Below, piece by piece: positions 15,870 through 24,063 of a DNA stretch of 45,711 nucleotides. Both the position numbers and the translations under genes were made by a program. The stretch is from an uncultured Desulfovibrio sp. (GTDB lineage: Bacteria; Desulfobacterota; Desulfovibrionia; Desulfovibrionales; Desulfovibrionaceae), in the NCBI GenBank assembly GCA_944327285.1, contig CALVHG010000015.1, positions 1 through 45,711 on the forward strand, in the 5' to 3' direction. Within the stretch, counting starts at the first letter, position 1; each line of letters begins with the position of its first letter. The notes under the pieces are model-generated. The model was not told the origin of the DNA and made no database searches. It saw only the letters and a list, made by a program, of their open reading frames with translations.

Positions 15870-16918
15870 TGCGATTCAATACCTCCACACTCCTCAGCAT
15901 CCTTGTCATGCTGCTGGGCGGCCTGCTTCTCTGGCATGCCGACGCTTTTCTGGGCGACTATCAGATTTACATCATCAAGCTGATTTTCATCAATGCGATT
16001 CTGGCACTGTCGCTGAATCTCATTTACGGCTTCACGGGCATGTTCTCCCTCGGCCATGCGGGTTTTATGGCCATTGGCGCCTATGTGGCCGCTCTTTGCG
16101 TCCTGACGCCGGAACAGAAGGAAATGATGTGGATTCTTGAACCCATCATGCCCCCCTTCGATCAGCTCTTCACGCCCTTCTGGATCGCCGTGCTGGCCGG
16201 TGGGCTCGTGTCCGCCGTGGTGGCGCTGTTCATTGCCCTTCCGGTACTGCGTCTGGGCGACGACTATCTGGGTATTGCCACGCTGGGCTTTGCGGAAATC
16301 ATTCGCGTGCTCCTGACCAACATGACGCCCATCACCAACGGGGCGCTGGGCATCAAGGGTATTCCCGAACACGCGACGCCCGTCACCTGTTATATCTGGA
16401 TGCTGATAACGCTGATTGTGCTGGCGCGGCTGTTGTTCGGCAATTTCGGCAACGTGCTGCGCTGCATCCGCGACAATGAGATCGCGGCCGATGTCATGGG
16501 CATCAACGTCTTCCGCTACAAGGTGCTGTCCTTCTGTCTGGGGGCGTTCTTTGCCGGCGTGGGCGGCGCGCTGCTGGGTAGCCATTTGTCCACCATCGAC
16601 CCCAAGATGTTCAACTTCCTGCTGACCTTTAACGTGCTGATGTTCGTCGTGGCGGGCGGGCTCGGTTCGCTGACGGGCAGCCTGCTTGGCGCCGGCATTA
16701 TTACCGTGCTGCTGGAATGGCTGCGTATTCTGGAAGAACCCATGACCATCGGCAGTCTGGAAATTCCCGGCATACCGGGCATGCGCATGGTGGTTTTCTC
16801 CCTGGCGCTGCTGGGCATCATTCTTTTCCGGCGCGAAGGTATCATGGGCACGCGCGAACTGACCTGGGGCAAGCTCGCCGCGCGCTTCCGCAGGCATCCC
16901 GAAGGAGGCAGGGCATGA
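15869..16918 (+). CDS. livM: Branched-chain amino-acid ABC transporter permease LivM
   Basis: A 349-aa membrane permease with the LivM core LNLIYGFTGMFSLGHAGFMA (about 48-67), RLGDDYLGIATLGFAEIIR, the coupling loop AIR-type RCIRDNEIAADVMGINVFRYK and C-terminal LFRREGIMG. GGAGGAG precedes the ATG. It overlaps livH by 1 nt and livG by 4 nt, so translation is coupled. Confidence 0.95.
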   Translation: MRFNTSTLLSILVMLLGGLLLWHADAFLGDYQIYIIKLIFINAILALSLNLIYGFTGMFSLGHAGFMAIGAYVAALCVLTPEQKEMMWILEPIMPPFDQLFTPFWIAVLAGGLVSAVVALFIALPVLRLGDDYLGIATLGFAEIIRVLLTNMTPITNGALGIKGIPEHATPVTCYIWMLITLIVLARLLFGNFGNVLRCIRDNEIAADVMGINVFRYKVLSFCLGAFFAGVGGALLGSHLSTIDPKMFNFLLTFNVLMFVVAGGLGSLTGSLLGAGIITVLLEWLRILEEPMTIGSLEIPGIPGMRMVVFSLALLGIILFRREGIMGTRELTWGKLAARFRRHPEGGRA

Positions 16919-17715
16919 GCGAGAGCGTCAAGGAGCAAAAAAACATTCTGCTTTCCGCTTCGGAAGTCACCATGCGCTTCGGCGGCGTGACGGCCGTCAG
17001 CGGTCTGTCGCTGGCTGTGCCGCGCGGCGCGGTAACGGGGATTATCGGCCCCAACGGCGCGGGCAAGACAACGGCTTTCAACGTGCTGAGCGGCTTCTAT
17101 ACGCCGCAGGAAGGAACCATCACCTTTGACGGGCACAGCATAAAAGGCCGCAAGCCGCATGATATCTGCCGTCTCGGCATGGCGCGGACGTTCCAGAACA
17201 TCCGCCTGTCGCATCAGATGTCCGTGCTGGAAAATATCATGGTCGGCTGTCATGTCCGGCGGCGGCAGTCGTGGTGGGCCGCGCCGCTGGGTCTGCCCAT
17301 GTATTATAAGGAAGAACGCGCCATTGCCGACAAGGCGCACGCGCTGGCCGCGCGTCTGGGGCTGGACGACGTCTGTGACGAACAGGCGGGAGGGCTGCCC
17401 TACGGGGCGCAGCGCCGCCTGGAGATCGCCCGCGCTCTGGCCACGGAACCGCAGCTGCTGTTGCTCGACGAGCCTGCCGCGGGCATGAATCCGCAGGAAA
17501 GTCTGGAGCTCATGCATTTAATTGAGCGCATCCGCAAGGAATTCAATCTGACCATTCTGTTGATTGAGCACGATATGAAGGTGGTCATGGGCGTCTGCGA
17601 ATATATCTGGGTCATGGAGTACGGCGCGCTCATCGCCGAGGGTACGCCTGACGAAATTCGCAGCAATCCCGCCGTTATTCGCGCCTACCTTGGGGAGGAT
17701 ATGGTTCATGCTTGA
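16915..17715 (+). CDS. livG: Branched-chain amino-acid ABC transporter ATPase LivG
   Basis: A 266-aa ATPase. Walker A GPNGAGKTT is near residue 47. The signature is the LivG form LPYGAQRRLEIARAL rather than LSGGQ, and Walker B LLLLDEPAAGMNP is followed by LIEHDMKVVMG, the switch histidine. ATP hydrolysis with LivF powers uptake through LivH/LivM. The start at 16915 overlaps the livM stop (ATGA) and has GGAGG upstream; the longer frame through livM is an artefact. Confidence 0.95.
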   Translation: MSESVKEQKNILLSASEVTMRFGGVTAVSGLSLAVPRGAVTGIIGPNGAGKTTAFNVLSGFYTPQEGTITFDGHSIKGRKPHDICRLGMARTFQNIRLSHQMSVLENIMVGCHVRRRQSWWAAPLGLPMYYKEERAIADKAHALAARLGLDDVCDEQAGGLPYGAQRRLEIARALATEPQLLLLDEPAAGMNPQESLELMHLIERIRKEFNLTILLIEHDMKVVMGVCEYIWVMEYGALIAEGTPDEIRSNPAVIRAYLGEDMVHA

Positions 17716-18433
17716 GATTCGGGATCTGTATGTGCGTTACGGCGGCGTGCAGGCCGTGCAGGGCGTCAGCCTGTCCATTCCCCGCGGGAGCATTGTGACG
17801 CTGGTGGGCGCCAACGGCGCCGGCAAGAGCAGCATCATCCGCTCTATCGCGGGCCTCAACAAGAATATCAGCGGCGAGATCCTGCTGACGCGGCGCGAGG
17901 GCGAAGAGCCGCGCTCGCTGGTGGGCCTCAAGCCCGAAGATATGGTGCGCAACGGCATCTCCCTGTCGCCGGAGGGGCGGCGTATTCTGCCGCATCTGAC
18001 CGTGGCTGAAAATCTCCGTTTGGGAGCGTATGCCCGCTCGGACGAGGACGGCATCGCCGCCGACCTTGAGAAGGTGTACACTCTCTTCCCCCGTCTCCGG
18101 GAGCGTTCCTGGCAAAAGGGCGGCACCCTGTCCGGCGGCGAACAGCAGATGCTGGCCGTGGGGCGAGCTCTGATGGCCAGCCCCGATCTCGTCATGCTGG
18201 ACGAGCCTTCGCTGGGCCTTGCCCCCCTGCTGGTGCGGGAGATCTTCCGCGTCATCGAACGCATCAACAGCGAAGAGGGTAAGACGGTGCTGCTCGTCGA
18301 GCAGAATGCTTATGCGGCCTTGTCGGTGGCGCATTATGCCTACATTCTCGAAGTGGGCCGCGTTGTGCTGGAAGGCCCCGGTAAGGAACTGCTGGAAAAT
18401 CCCGGCGTTAAGGAAGCCTATCTGGGCGGGTAG
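17708..18433 (+). CDS. livF: Branched-chain amino-acid ABC transporter ATPase LivF
   Basis: A 241-aa ATPase with Walker A GANGAGKSS, signature LSGGEQQMLAVGRAL, Walker B LVMLDEPSLGLAPLLV and switch region LLVEQNAYAALSVAHYAYI, all typical of LivF. The ATG at 17708 overlaps the livG end by 8 nt, with GGGGAGGA upstream. It is the last gene of the operon. Confidence 0.95.
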   Translation: MLEIRDLYVRYGGVQAVQGVSLSIPRGSIVTLVGANGAGKSSIIRSIAGLNKNISGEILLTRREGEEPRSLVGLKPEDMVRNGISLSPEGRRILPHLTVAENLRLGAYARSDEDGIAADLEKVYTLFPRLRERSWQKGGTLSGGEQQMLAVGRALMASPDLVMLDEPSLGLAPLLVREIFRVIERINSEEGKTVLLVEQNAYAALSVAHYAYILEVGRVVLEGPGKELLENPGVKEAYLGG

Positions 18434-18507
18434 TTTTTTCGCCGTGCCGCATGCGTTTTGTCGCGGCGTAATGTTATGAAAAAAGCGTCCGCATGAGCGG
18501 GCGAAAG

Positions 18508-18537
18508 CAACAGGCCGGGAAGATTCCCGGCCTGTTG
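18508..18537 (+). terminator. Hairpin after livF
   Basis: The stem CAACAGGCCGGGA/TCCCGGCCTGTTG with a 4-nt loop lies 75 nt past the livF stop. No good T run follows, so it may work as a 3'-end hairpin rather than a classic terminator. It shares GCAACAGGCCGG with the hairpin at 10130. Confidence 0.6.
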
Positions 18538-18576
18538 GCGTTCTGGGGAGCAGTTTTTCCCTGCCTTTATCCGGGT

Positions 18577-18725
18577 TAGAGCATTTTTAGTTTGCAACGC
18601 TGTGCGTTTCAAACCATACGGCCTGTCGTTTCGCGGAAAAAACGCAGTTTTTTCGCTCACTTTGGGCCGGGCGGCGCCGTGCCGCCGCCTTCGCGTTTCC
18701 CCTTTTTCAAAGTGGAAACGCTCTA
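18577..18725 (-). repeat. Repeat A copy 6 (full length)
   Basis: Full copy in minus orientation, with TAGAGC at both ends on opposite strands and TA at both borders. Confidence 0.92.
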
Positions 18726-18769
18726 GAGCGTATCACCTACGCATGGCCTTTGAAGGAGACGATGTTTTT

Positions 18770-18866
18770 GTCCCCCTCTGAAAAAGCGCGCTGGGGGAGG
18801 GATGGGGGGCTTGGGGGGAAGGGAACCCCCTCTCGCGCGAGCAGAGGGGGTTCCCTTCCCCCCAAA
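18770..18866 (+). repeat. Repeat B copy 4
   Basis: AAAAAGCGCGCTGGGGGAGG flank, then arms TTGGGGGGAAGGGAACCCCC (18811-18832) and AGAGGGGGTTCCCTTCCCCC (18843-18865) around a short loop CGCGCGAGC. The remaining stretch to 19054 shows no feature other than a short TATAGCGTTTCAAACTG remnant of repeat A near 18882-18898. Confidence 0.87.
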
Positions 18867-19054
18867 TAAGCTCTGACAGGCTATAGCGTTTCAAACTGAA
18901 ATTGCGCTCTGACCGGGGCGGCTGTGCGTCGGCGCATTGATCTCCGGCGTCTCTTTCCCTAGAGTGGAATGCAGTCGGCAGTAGGCCGGAATTGTCCGGG
19001 GTGTCTGCCGCTTCAATGCCTGTGCCGCAGCGGCACGGCATGCAAGGAGTGTCT

Positions 19055-21706
19055 ATGCTGAAATTGTCTGCACTGGCGGCGGGCGCTGTCCTGCTGCTCA
19101 GTCTGTGCTTGCCCTGCGCGGGCTATGCCGCGCAGGAACCGTCGCAGGCGATCCGGCCTGCGGCGACGGGAGACGAAATTCTGACCCGTCTGCCCAACGG
19201 GCTTTCTGTGTACATCATCAGAGACAAGCGTTTCCCGCTGGTCTGCACGCGCCTGTATGTGCGTACGGGGTCGGCTAATGAGGATGCCCGGCAGGCGGGC
19301 ATCAGCCACGTGCTGGAACATATGGTGTTCAAGGGCACGGAACAGCGCCCCAAGGGGCAGGTGGCAAAGGATGTGGAGGCGTGCGGCGGTTATCTCAATG
19401 CGGCGACCAGCTTTGATCAGACCTATTATCTGACGGATATGCCCGCGGCGCAGTGGCGCATGGGGATGGACGTGGTCAAGGACATGGCCTTCCATGCGCT
19501 TCTGGATCCGCAGGAGCTGGAATCGGAAAAGAAAGTCATCATCTCGGAGCTGGAAGGGGATGACGATACGCCCCGCAACAAGCTTTTTGAGTCGCTGCAG
19601 ACCGCGACGCTGAAAAATACGCCTTACGGCCGGCCTATTATCGGCTACAAGGAAACTATCAATGCCATTACCGTGCAGGACCTGCGCGCGTATATCGACC
19701 GCTGGTATCAGCCGCAGAACATGCTGCTGCTGGTAGCGGGGGACATTGATCCCCGCGAAGTGCTGGCGCATGCCCAGAGCCTTTTCGGCGATCTGCATAA
19801 TCGCAGCGATCTGGATAATCCCGCGCCCGTGGAGCTGGCGACGGCTCCCGGCGGCCCGCGGGTGGAAGTGGTGCGCGGTCCGTGGAACAAAGTTTATGTG
19901 GGCGTGGGCTTCCCTGCGCCCGCCCTGTCTGACGCGCGTTCCGTGCAACTGGACGTGCTGAGCTATCTGCTGGGCGGCGACGGCACTTCGTTGTTGCAGA
20001 AGAAGTATCGCTACGAAAAGCAGCTGGTGGAAAATATCGTTGCCGGCAACATGAGTCTGGCGCGAGCCGGGTTGTTTCTTGTGTCGGCCCAACTTGACGC
20101 GGAAAAGCTGGGCTCGTTCATGGAAGAGTTGATGCAGGACCTTGCCCGTCTGGATGTGCGCAAGTTCGGCGACGATGCTCTGACACGGGCCCGTTTCAAT
20201 CTGGCTGATTCCATGGATCGCGCCGGAGAGACCCTGAACGGGCTGGCGTCCTGGCGCGGTACGGTGCAGTTTGAGCTGGGAGGGCGCGAGGCGGAACGCA
20301 ATCTGCGCCTGACGCTGACCAATGTGGATACGGCGCAGCTTGAGCAGGCCCGCGATCTGTGGCTGCGGCCCGAACGTCTGCGCATTCGCATTCTGGCGCC
20401 GCAGAACGCGGCCCTGCCCGATATCGCCGCTCTGGTGGACAAGGCGTGGCCGGTGCCGCCCGCGGCGGACAGCGCAAAGCAAACGGCGGTTACTACCGCT
20501 GTGGAATATCTCGATCTTGGCAACGGCCGCACTCTGATTCTGCAACCGGACCCGGCTGTGCCGTATGTGGCCATGACCCTCATGATGACCGGCGGCAACG
20601 CGCTGCTGCCGCCAGATCGGCAGGGGCTTGCCAATCTGACGGCGGCGGCTCTGAAGGACGGCAGCGGCAATAGAAACGCGCAGTCCATGGAGCGCTTCTT
20701 TGCCGAGCGCGCGGCGTCCTTGTCGGCTTCCGCAGGTTTGCAGACCTTTAGCATTTCCTTGACCGGCCCCTCCCGCTTCAATGCCGACTACTGCGCGGCT
20801 CTGAAGGAAATGCTGGAAAAGCCCCGCTTCGAGGATAAGGAAGTGCGGCGCGAGGCCCGTCTGATGATGTCGGCATTGCGTCAGCGTCAGGACAATCCTG
20901 TGGGCTATCTGTTCAGCAAGCTCAACGGTTTTCTTTATCCCGGACATGTCTACGGCTATGATCCGCTGGGTACGGCGGACAAGCTGGCCGGTTACGCCCG
21001 CGCCGATGTGCGGGCCTTCTGGGAAGAGCAGAGCGCGCAGCCGTGGGTTCTGTCCGTAGCCGGAACCTTTGATCGCGATGCCATGCTGGCGTTTGCGCGT
21101 ACTCTGCCCAAGCCGTCGGCCTCCGGCGCGCGGGTGGGTGCCCCCCGCTGGGGCGAGGATCGGGAGCTGGATTTGCGCCTTCCCGGTCGTAATCAGGCCT
21201 ATCTTGTGCTGAATTACAAGGCCGTGCCGCGGGATCATGCGGATGCCCCCGCGCTGATGCTGTTGCAGTCGGTGCTGTCCGGGCAGAGCGGCCTGCTTTT
21301 CAATGATTTGCGCGACGAGCAGGGCCTTGGTTATACCGTAACGGCGCTGTACCGCAGCATGCCCGAAGCGGGATCCATGCTGTTCTATATTGGCACGACG
21401 CCGGAAAAGGTGGAGCAGGCCCGCGCCGGTTTTGCCCGCGTCATCGCGTCGCTGCGGGATAAAGAAGTTTCGTCGGAGCAGCTGCAGGCGGCGCTGAACC
21501 GCATGCAGGGCAGCTATTACAGGGAGCGCCAGAGCCTCGGCTCTCGCGCCGACGATGCCGCGACGGATGCCGTGCTCGGCAATCCTCGCGACTTCCAGAA
21601 GGTGCTGCTGGACAAGGCCGCGAAGCTGACGCCCGCTGATGTGCGGGAGGTGGCCCGCCGCTACCTTGTGCCGGAAGGAGAGTATGACGCGCTGCTGCGG
21701 CCGTAG
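19055..21706 (+). CDS. Exported M16-family zinc metallopeptidase (two-lobed)
   Basis: An 883-aa protein with an N-terminal signal peptide (LSALAAGAVLLLSLCLPCAGYAA). The inverted zinc motif HVLEH (H85, E88, H89) with E165 in SEKKVIISELEGDD marks the active M16 lobe. The second half (about 490-883) repeats the fold without a zinc motif, as in PqqL/pitrilysin-like proteins. It probably degrades peptides in the periplasm; PQQ processing is not supported, since no pqq genes are present. AAGGAG lies 5 nt before the ATG at 19055, and a longer frame to 18992 lacks this. Repeats follow it directly. Confidence 0.92.
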   Translation: MLKLSALAAGAVLLLSLCLPCAGYAAQEPSQAIRPAATGDEILTRLPNGLSVYIIRDKRFPLVCTRLYVRTGSANEDARQAGISHVLEHMVFKGTEQRPKGQVAKDVEACGGYLNAATSFDQTYYLTDMPAAQWRMGMDVVKDMAFHALLDPQELESEKKVIISELEGDDDTPRNKLFESLQTATLKNTPYGRPIIGYKETINAITVQDLRAYIDRWYQPQNMLLLVAGDIDPREVLAHAQSLFGDLHNRSDLDNPAPVELATAPGGPRVEVVRGPWNKVYVGVGFPAPALSDARSVQLDVLSYLLGGDGTSLLQKKYRYEKQLVENIVAGNMSLARAGLFLVSAQLDAEKLGSFMEELMQDLARLDVRKFGDDALTRARFNLADSMDRAGETLNGLASWRGTVQFELGGREAERNLRLTLTNVDTAQLEQARDLWLRPERLRIRILAPQNAALPDIAALVDKAWPVPPAADSAKQTAVTTAVEYLDLGNGRTLILQPDPAVPYVAMTLMMTGGNALLPPDRQGLANLTAAALKDGSGNRNAQSMERFFAERAASLSASAGLQTFSISLTGPSRFNADYCAALKEMLEKPRFEDKEVRREARLMMSALRQRQDNPVGYLFSKLNGFLYPGHVYGYDPLGTADKLAGYARADVRAFWEEQSAQPWVLSVAGTFDRDAMLAFARTLPKPSASGARVGAPRWGEDRELDLRLPGRNQAYLVLNYKAVPRDHADAPALMLLQSVLSGQSGLLFNDLRDEQGLGYTVTALYRSMPEAGSMLFYIGTTPEKVEQARAGFARVIASLRDKEVSSEQLQAALNRMQGSYYRERQSLGSRADDAATDAVLGNPRDFQKVLLDKAAKLTPADVREVARRYLVPEGEYDALLRP

Positions 21707-21728
21707 TCGCGGGCGCTGGGCTTAGAAC

Positions 21729-21903
21729 TCATTATGTTTTTGTCTTGAGGGGGAAGGAACCCCTTTGCTCTGCTGTCGATGCCCGTAAGGCTCCTGCGTC
21801 GCCTAACGGGCACGGCCTGCGGCCGCCCGTCGGGTCGCTGCTCGCGGCAAAAAGGGGTTTCTTCCCCCTCAAACTCCCCCATCCTCCCCAAAACCCGCAC
21901 GCG
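21729..21903 (-). repeat. Repeat B copy 5, long form with loop insert
   Basis: Minus-orientation counterpart of the copy at 10497-10701, with the same AAAACCCGC end, the same GAGGGGGAA/TTCCCCCTC arms and the same loop insert (21775-21845). Confidence 0.87.
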
Positions 21904-22018
21904 GAGTCTGACGGGTAAAGATAAACATTTTTGTAACATATGATGATATTTTATTTTTTTATATCATCACATGGATGAATATCCCGGAAAATCAACATCT
22001 GGTAATGAGTCCTGACCC
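21904..22018. other. AT-rich spacer with a TGATGATAT dyad
   Basis: Contains TGATGATAT (21941-21949) and its inverted copy ATATCATCA (21961-21969) around an all-A/T loop. It is a possible protein-binding dyad or remnant; nothing else is evident. Confidence 0.4.
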
Positions 22019-22165
22019 TAGAGCGTTTCACCTTTGAAAAAGGAGAAACGCGAGGCGGCGGGACAGCGCGGCCCGGCCCGAAGTGAGCGGAAAACCAGCG
22101 CTTTTTCGCGAAACAACAGGCCGTATGGTTTGAAATGCGAAGCGTTTCAAACTGAAAATGCGCTA
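22019..22165 (+). repeat. Repeat A copy 7 (full length)
   Basis: Full copy with slightly degenerate hairpins (the last stem has GTTTGAAATG, a G:T variant) ending GCGCTATA. Confidence 0.9.
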
Positions 22166-22177
22166 TAGTTTGTAAGC

Positions 22178-22209
22178 AAGGGGGGAGGCTGCCGCTTCCC
22201 CCTTTTTTT
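22178..22209 (+). terminator. Possible terminator
   Basis: AAGGGGGGA/TCCCCCTT arms are followed by TTTTTTT. It lies past repeat A copy 7 and about 175 nt before the Sel1-protein gene. The rest of that interval shows nothing clear. Confidence 0.5.
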
Positions 22210-22383
22210 CTGCGCCATATTTCCGAGAGGCTTTTTTCCTTACGCGGAAAAAGGCACCCGGCTTTCTGTTTTCTGAAGGCGGCGTATCCTTTCGTGTGTC
22301 GGCTGGCAGGAAAAACGAACGGGGACTTTCGTCTTCGGCCCAAAAAGACTACAGTCAGGCAGGAGGAGAGCAGGAGCGGAGCC

Positions 22384-23871
22384 ATGACGAAAGATATTGA
22401 AGCGGAAGCCAAGGTGGCACGACTGGCGCGGGCGGCGCTCGCCCGAAATCCCGCCGCCTGTTTTGCGCTGGCTGTACGCTATCACAAGGGGCATGGCGTG
22501 GAGCGCAACGAGGCCGCGGCGCGGGCCCTGTTTGAGCGGGCCGCTTCCCTGGGGCATCGCCGGGCCGCCTTTGTGCTGGAACGCCTGTGGGGCGGAAGGC
22601 TGCTGCATGTCGGCGGGGATCGCCTCTCGGAAGGGAGTTCGTTGCGTATCATATCAGGGCAGGCTGAGCAGCGTCCTGGGCTTGTGCTGCTTTCGGGTGC
22701 CCCGGTGCCGCCAGCAAGCCCGGAGGCGGCGGATCCCGCTCCCGAACCGGCTCCGCCAGCGCCCGAACTGCCGGAGGCGCTGCCGGAATTTGTGCCTCCT
22801 GAAGAAGAGGTTGCGCCGCCGGAACCGCCGGTCGAAGACGCGCCGCCGGCCGAAAAGCCGGGGTCGCGGGCAACGGTTGAAGAAACGGCTAATCCTGCCG
22901 ATGTCTTTTATGCCACCGGCTGGGCCTACGCCTGTGGCAGCGGCGTTTCGCAGAACTGGGAAAAGGCCGTGGAGTGGTACCGCAAGGCCGCTGATCTTGG
23001 TCATATGCTGGCCCAGATCTCGCTGGGCAACTGCCTGCGCGAAGGGCGGGGGACAATACGGGATGCGGTCGGCAGCGTCCGGCTGTATACGCTGGCGGCG
23101 GAGCAGGGTTTTGCCGATGCCCAGTGCAATCTGGGCTGGTGCTACGGGACGGGTTTCGGCGTGCCGCGCAACTACAGCGCGGCCCTTTCGTGGTACGGCA
23201 AGGCCGCGGCGCAGGGCAACGCCATTGCCAAACATAATTTTGATGTGGCGTTGCGGGAATTTGACGCCCAGCTCTCCCGGAGGGCCCTGCCGCTGGAGCA
23301 GGAGGCGCTGCACATAGCGTCGGACGAGACGCTGGAATTTAACGGCCGCAAATGCTGCCTGTACATTCCGCGCCAGCATCGGGAACTGGTAAACCTCAAG
23401 CGGCGGGAAACCCGCTACACCTACCATCTGTGCGCCTGCAAGAGCATGCTTGATATGCTCGGCACGTCGCGCAGTGCTCTCTATTCCGCCACATCGCGGG
23501 CGGACGGGCGTTTCGAGGTGTCCATCCTTGAGCGGGACAACGCGCAGAATCCCATGAGCTGGCGGCCCTATGACATCCGCATCGAGCTCTGCCTGAACTG
23601 TCGTTCTATCCTCCTGGAACACGGGCTGTACTCGGACCCCTTCTCATTGCGAGATTTTTATGCCCGCGTGCAGACGCCGCTGCTGCCCCTTGAGGGCGAG
23701 GCCGTGCAGCGTCCCATCACGCTTTCCTATCTGCCTCCCGTGGCTGTTGCCTTGCCTCCCGGCGTTCTTGAGGAGTACAGGGACGCGGAGTCTTCGTCCG
23801 GCATTGTCATGCCCGGAGAAGAGGGCAGAAGCGGCAGAGCCGCGGCCCCATTTCATGAATTATCCCTGTAA
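22384..23871 (+). CDS. Sel1-repeat protein with C-terminal Cys-pair domain
   Basis: A 495-aa cytoplasmic-looking protein without signal peptide. Residues 20-70 carry one Sel1-like unit (ACFALAVRYHKGHGVERN..AARALFERAASLGH). Residues 105-160 are a Pro/Glu-rich linker. Residues 175-285 carry three more Sel1 units (GWAYACGSGVSQNWEKAVEWYRKAA, and so on). Residues 300-430 form a separate domain with C324-C325, HLCAC (C350, C352) and CLNC (C403, C406), which could bind zinc; I do not recognise it. Sel1 repeats usually scaffold protein contacts. Start: AGGAG and CGGAG upstream of the ATG at 22384. No operon partner is evident; larA-like follows after 192 nt. Confidence 0.75.
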   Translation: MTKDIEAEAKVARLARAALARNPAACFALAVRYHKGHGVERNEAAARALFERAASLGHRRAAFVLERLWGGRLLHVGGDRLSEGSSLRIISGQAEQRPGLVLLSGAPVPPASPEAADPAPEPAPPAPELPEALPEFVPPEEEVAPPEPPVEDAPPAEKPGSRATVEETANPADVFYATGWAYACGSGVSQNWEKAVEWYRKAADLGHMLAQISLGNCLREGRGTIRDAVGSVRLYTLAAEQGFADAQCNLGWCYGTGFGVPRNYSAALSWYGKAAAQGNAIAKHNFDVALREFDAQLSRRALPLEQEALHIASDETLEFNGRKCCLYIPRQHRELVNLKRRETRYTYHLCACKSMLDMLGTSRSALYSATSRADGRFEVSILERDNAQNPMSWRPYDIRIELCLNCRSILLEHGLYSDPFSLRDFYARVQTPLLPLEGEAVQRPITLSYLPPVAVALPPGVLEEYRDAESSSGIVMPGEEGRSGRAAAPFHELSL

Positions 23872-23989
23872 TCAAGAGCGCGTTCAGTAAGAAATGGCGG
23901 CGCTTTCCGGCAGCGATGCCGTCGCGGGCAGACTTGCCCCCGGCAGCGGAACGTGCCATGCTGCGCCCGTCACGAGCGGCAGCGGATTT

Positions 23990-24044
23990 CCGGCGCCGCC
24001 CGGTCCGAAGTGAAATGCGAAGCGTTTCAAATAGAATATGCTCT
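23990..24044 (+). repeat. Repeat A copy 8 (internally deleted)
   Basis: The GGCGCCGCCCGG segment is joined directly to the last hairpin GAAATGCGAAGCGTTTC and the ATGCTCT end; the middle is missing. It ends 20 nt before the LarA-like start codon, next to its Shine-Dalgarno. Confidence 0.75.
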
Positions 24045-24063
24045 TGAAGGGAGGTTTGCGGCA

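Noticed and set aside
19055..21706. Pyrroloquinoline quinone biosynthesis role for the M16 peptidase
   Set aside because: The fold fits PqqL-like proteins, but no pqqA-E genes are present, so a general exported peptidase is the safer call.
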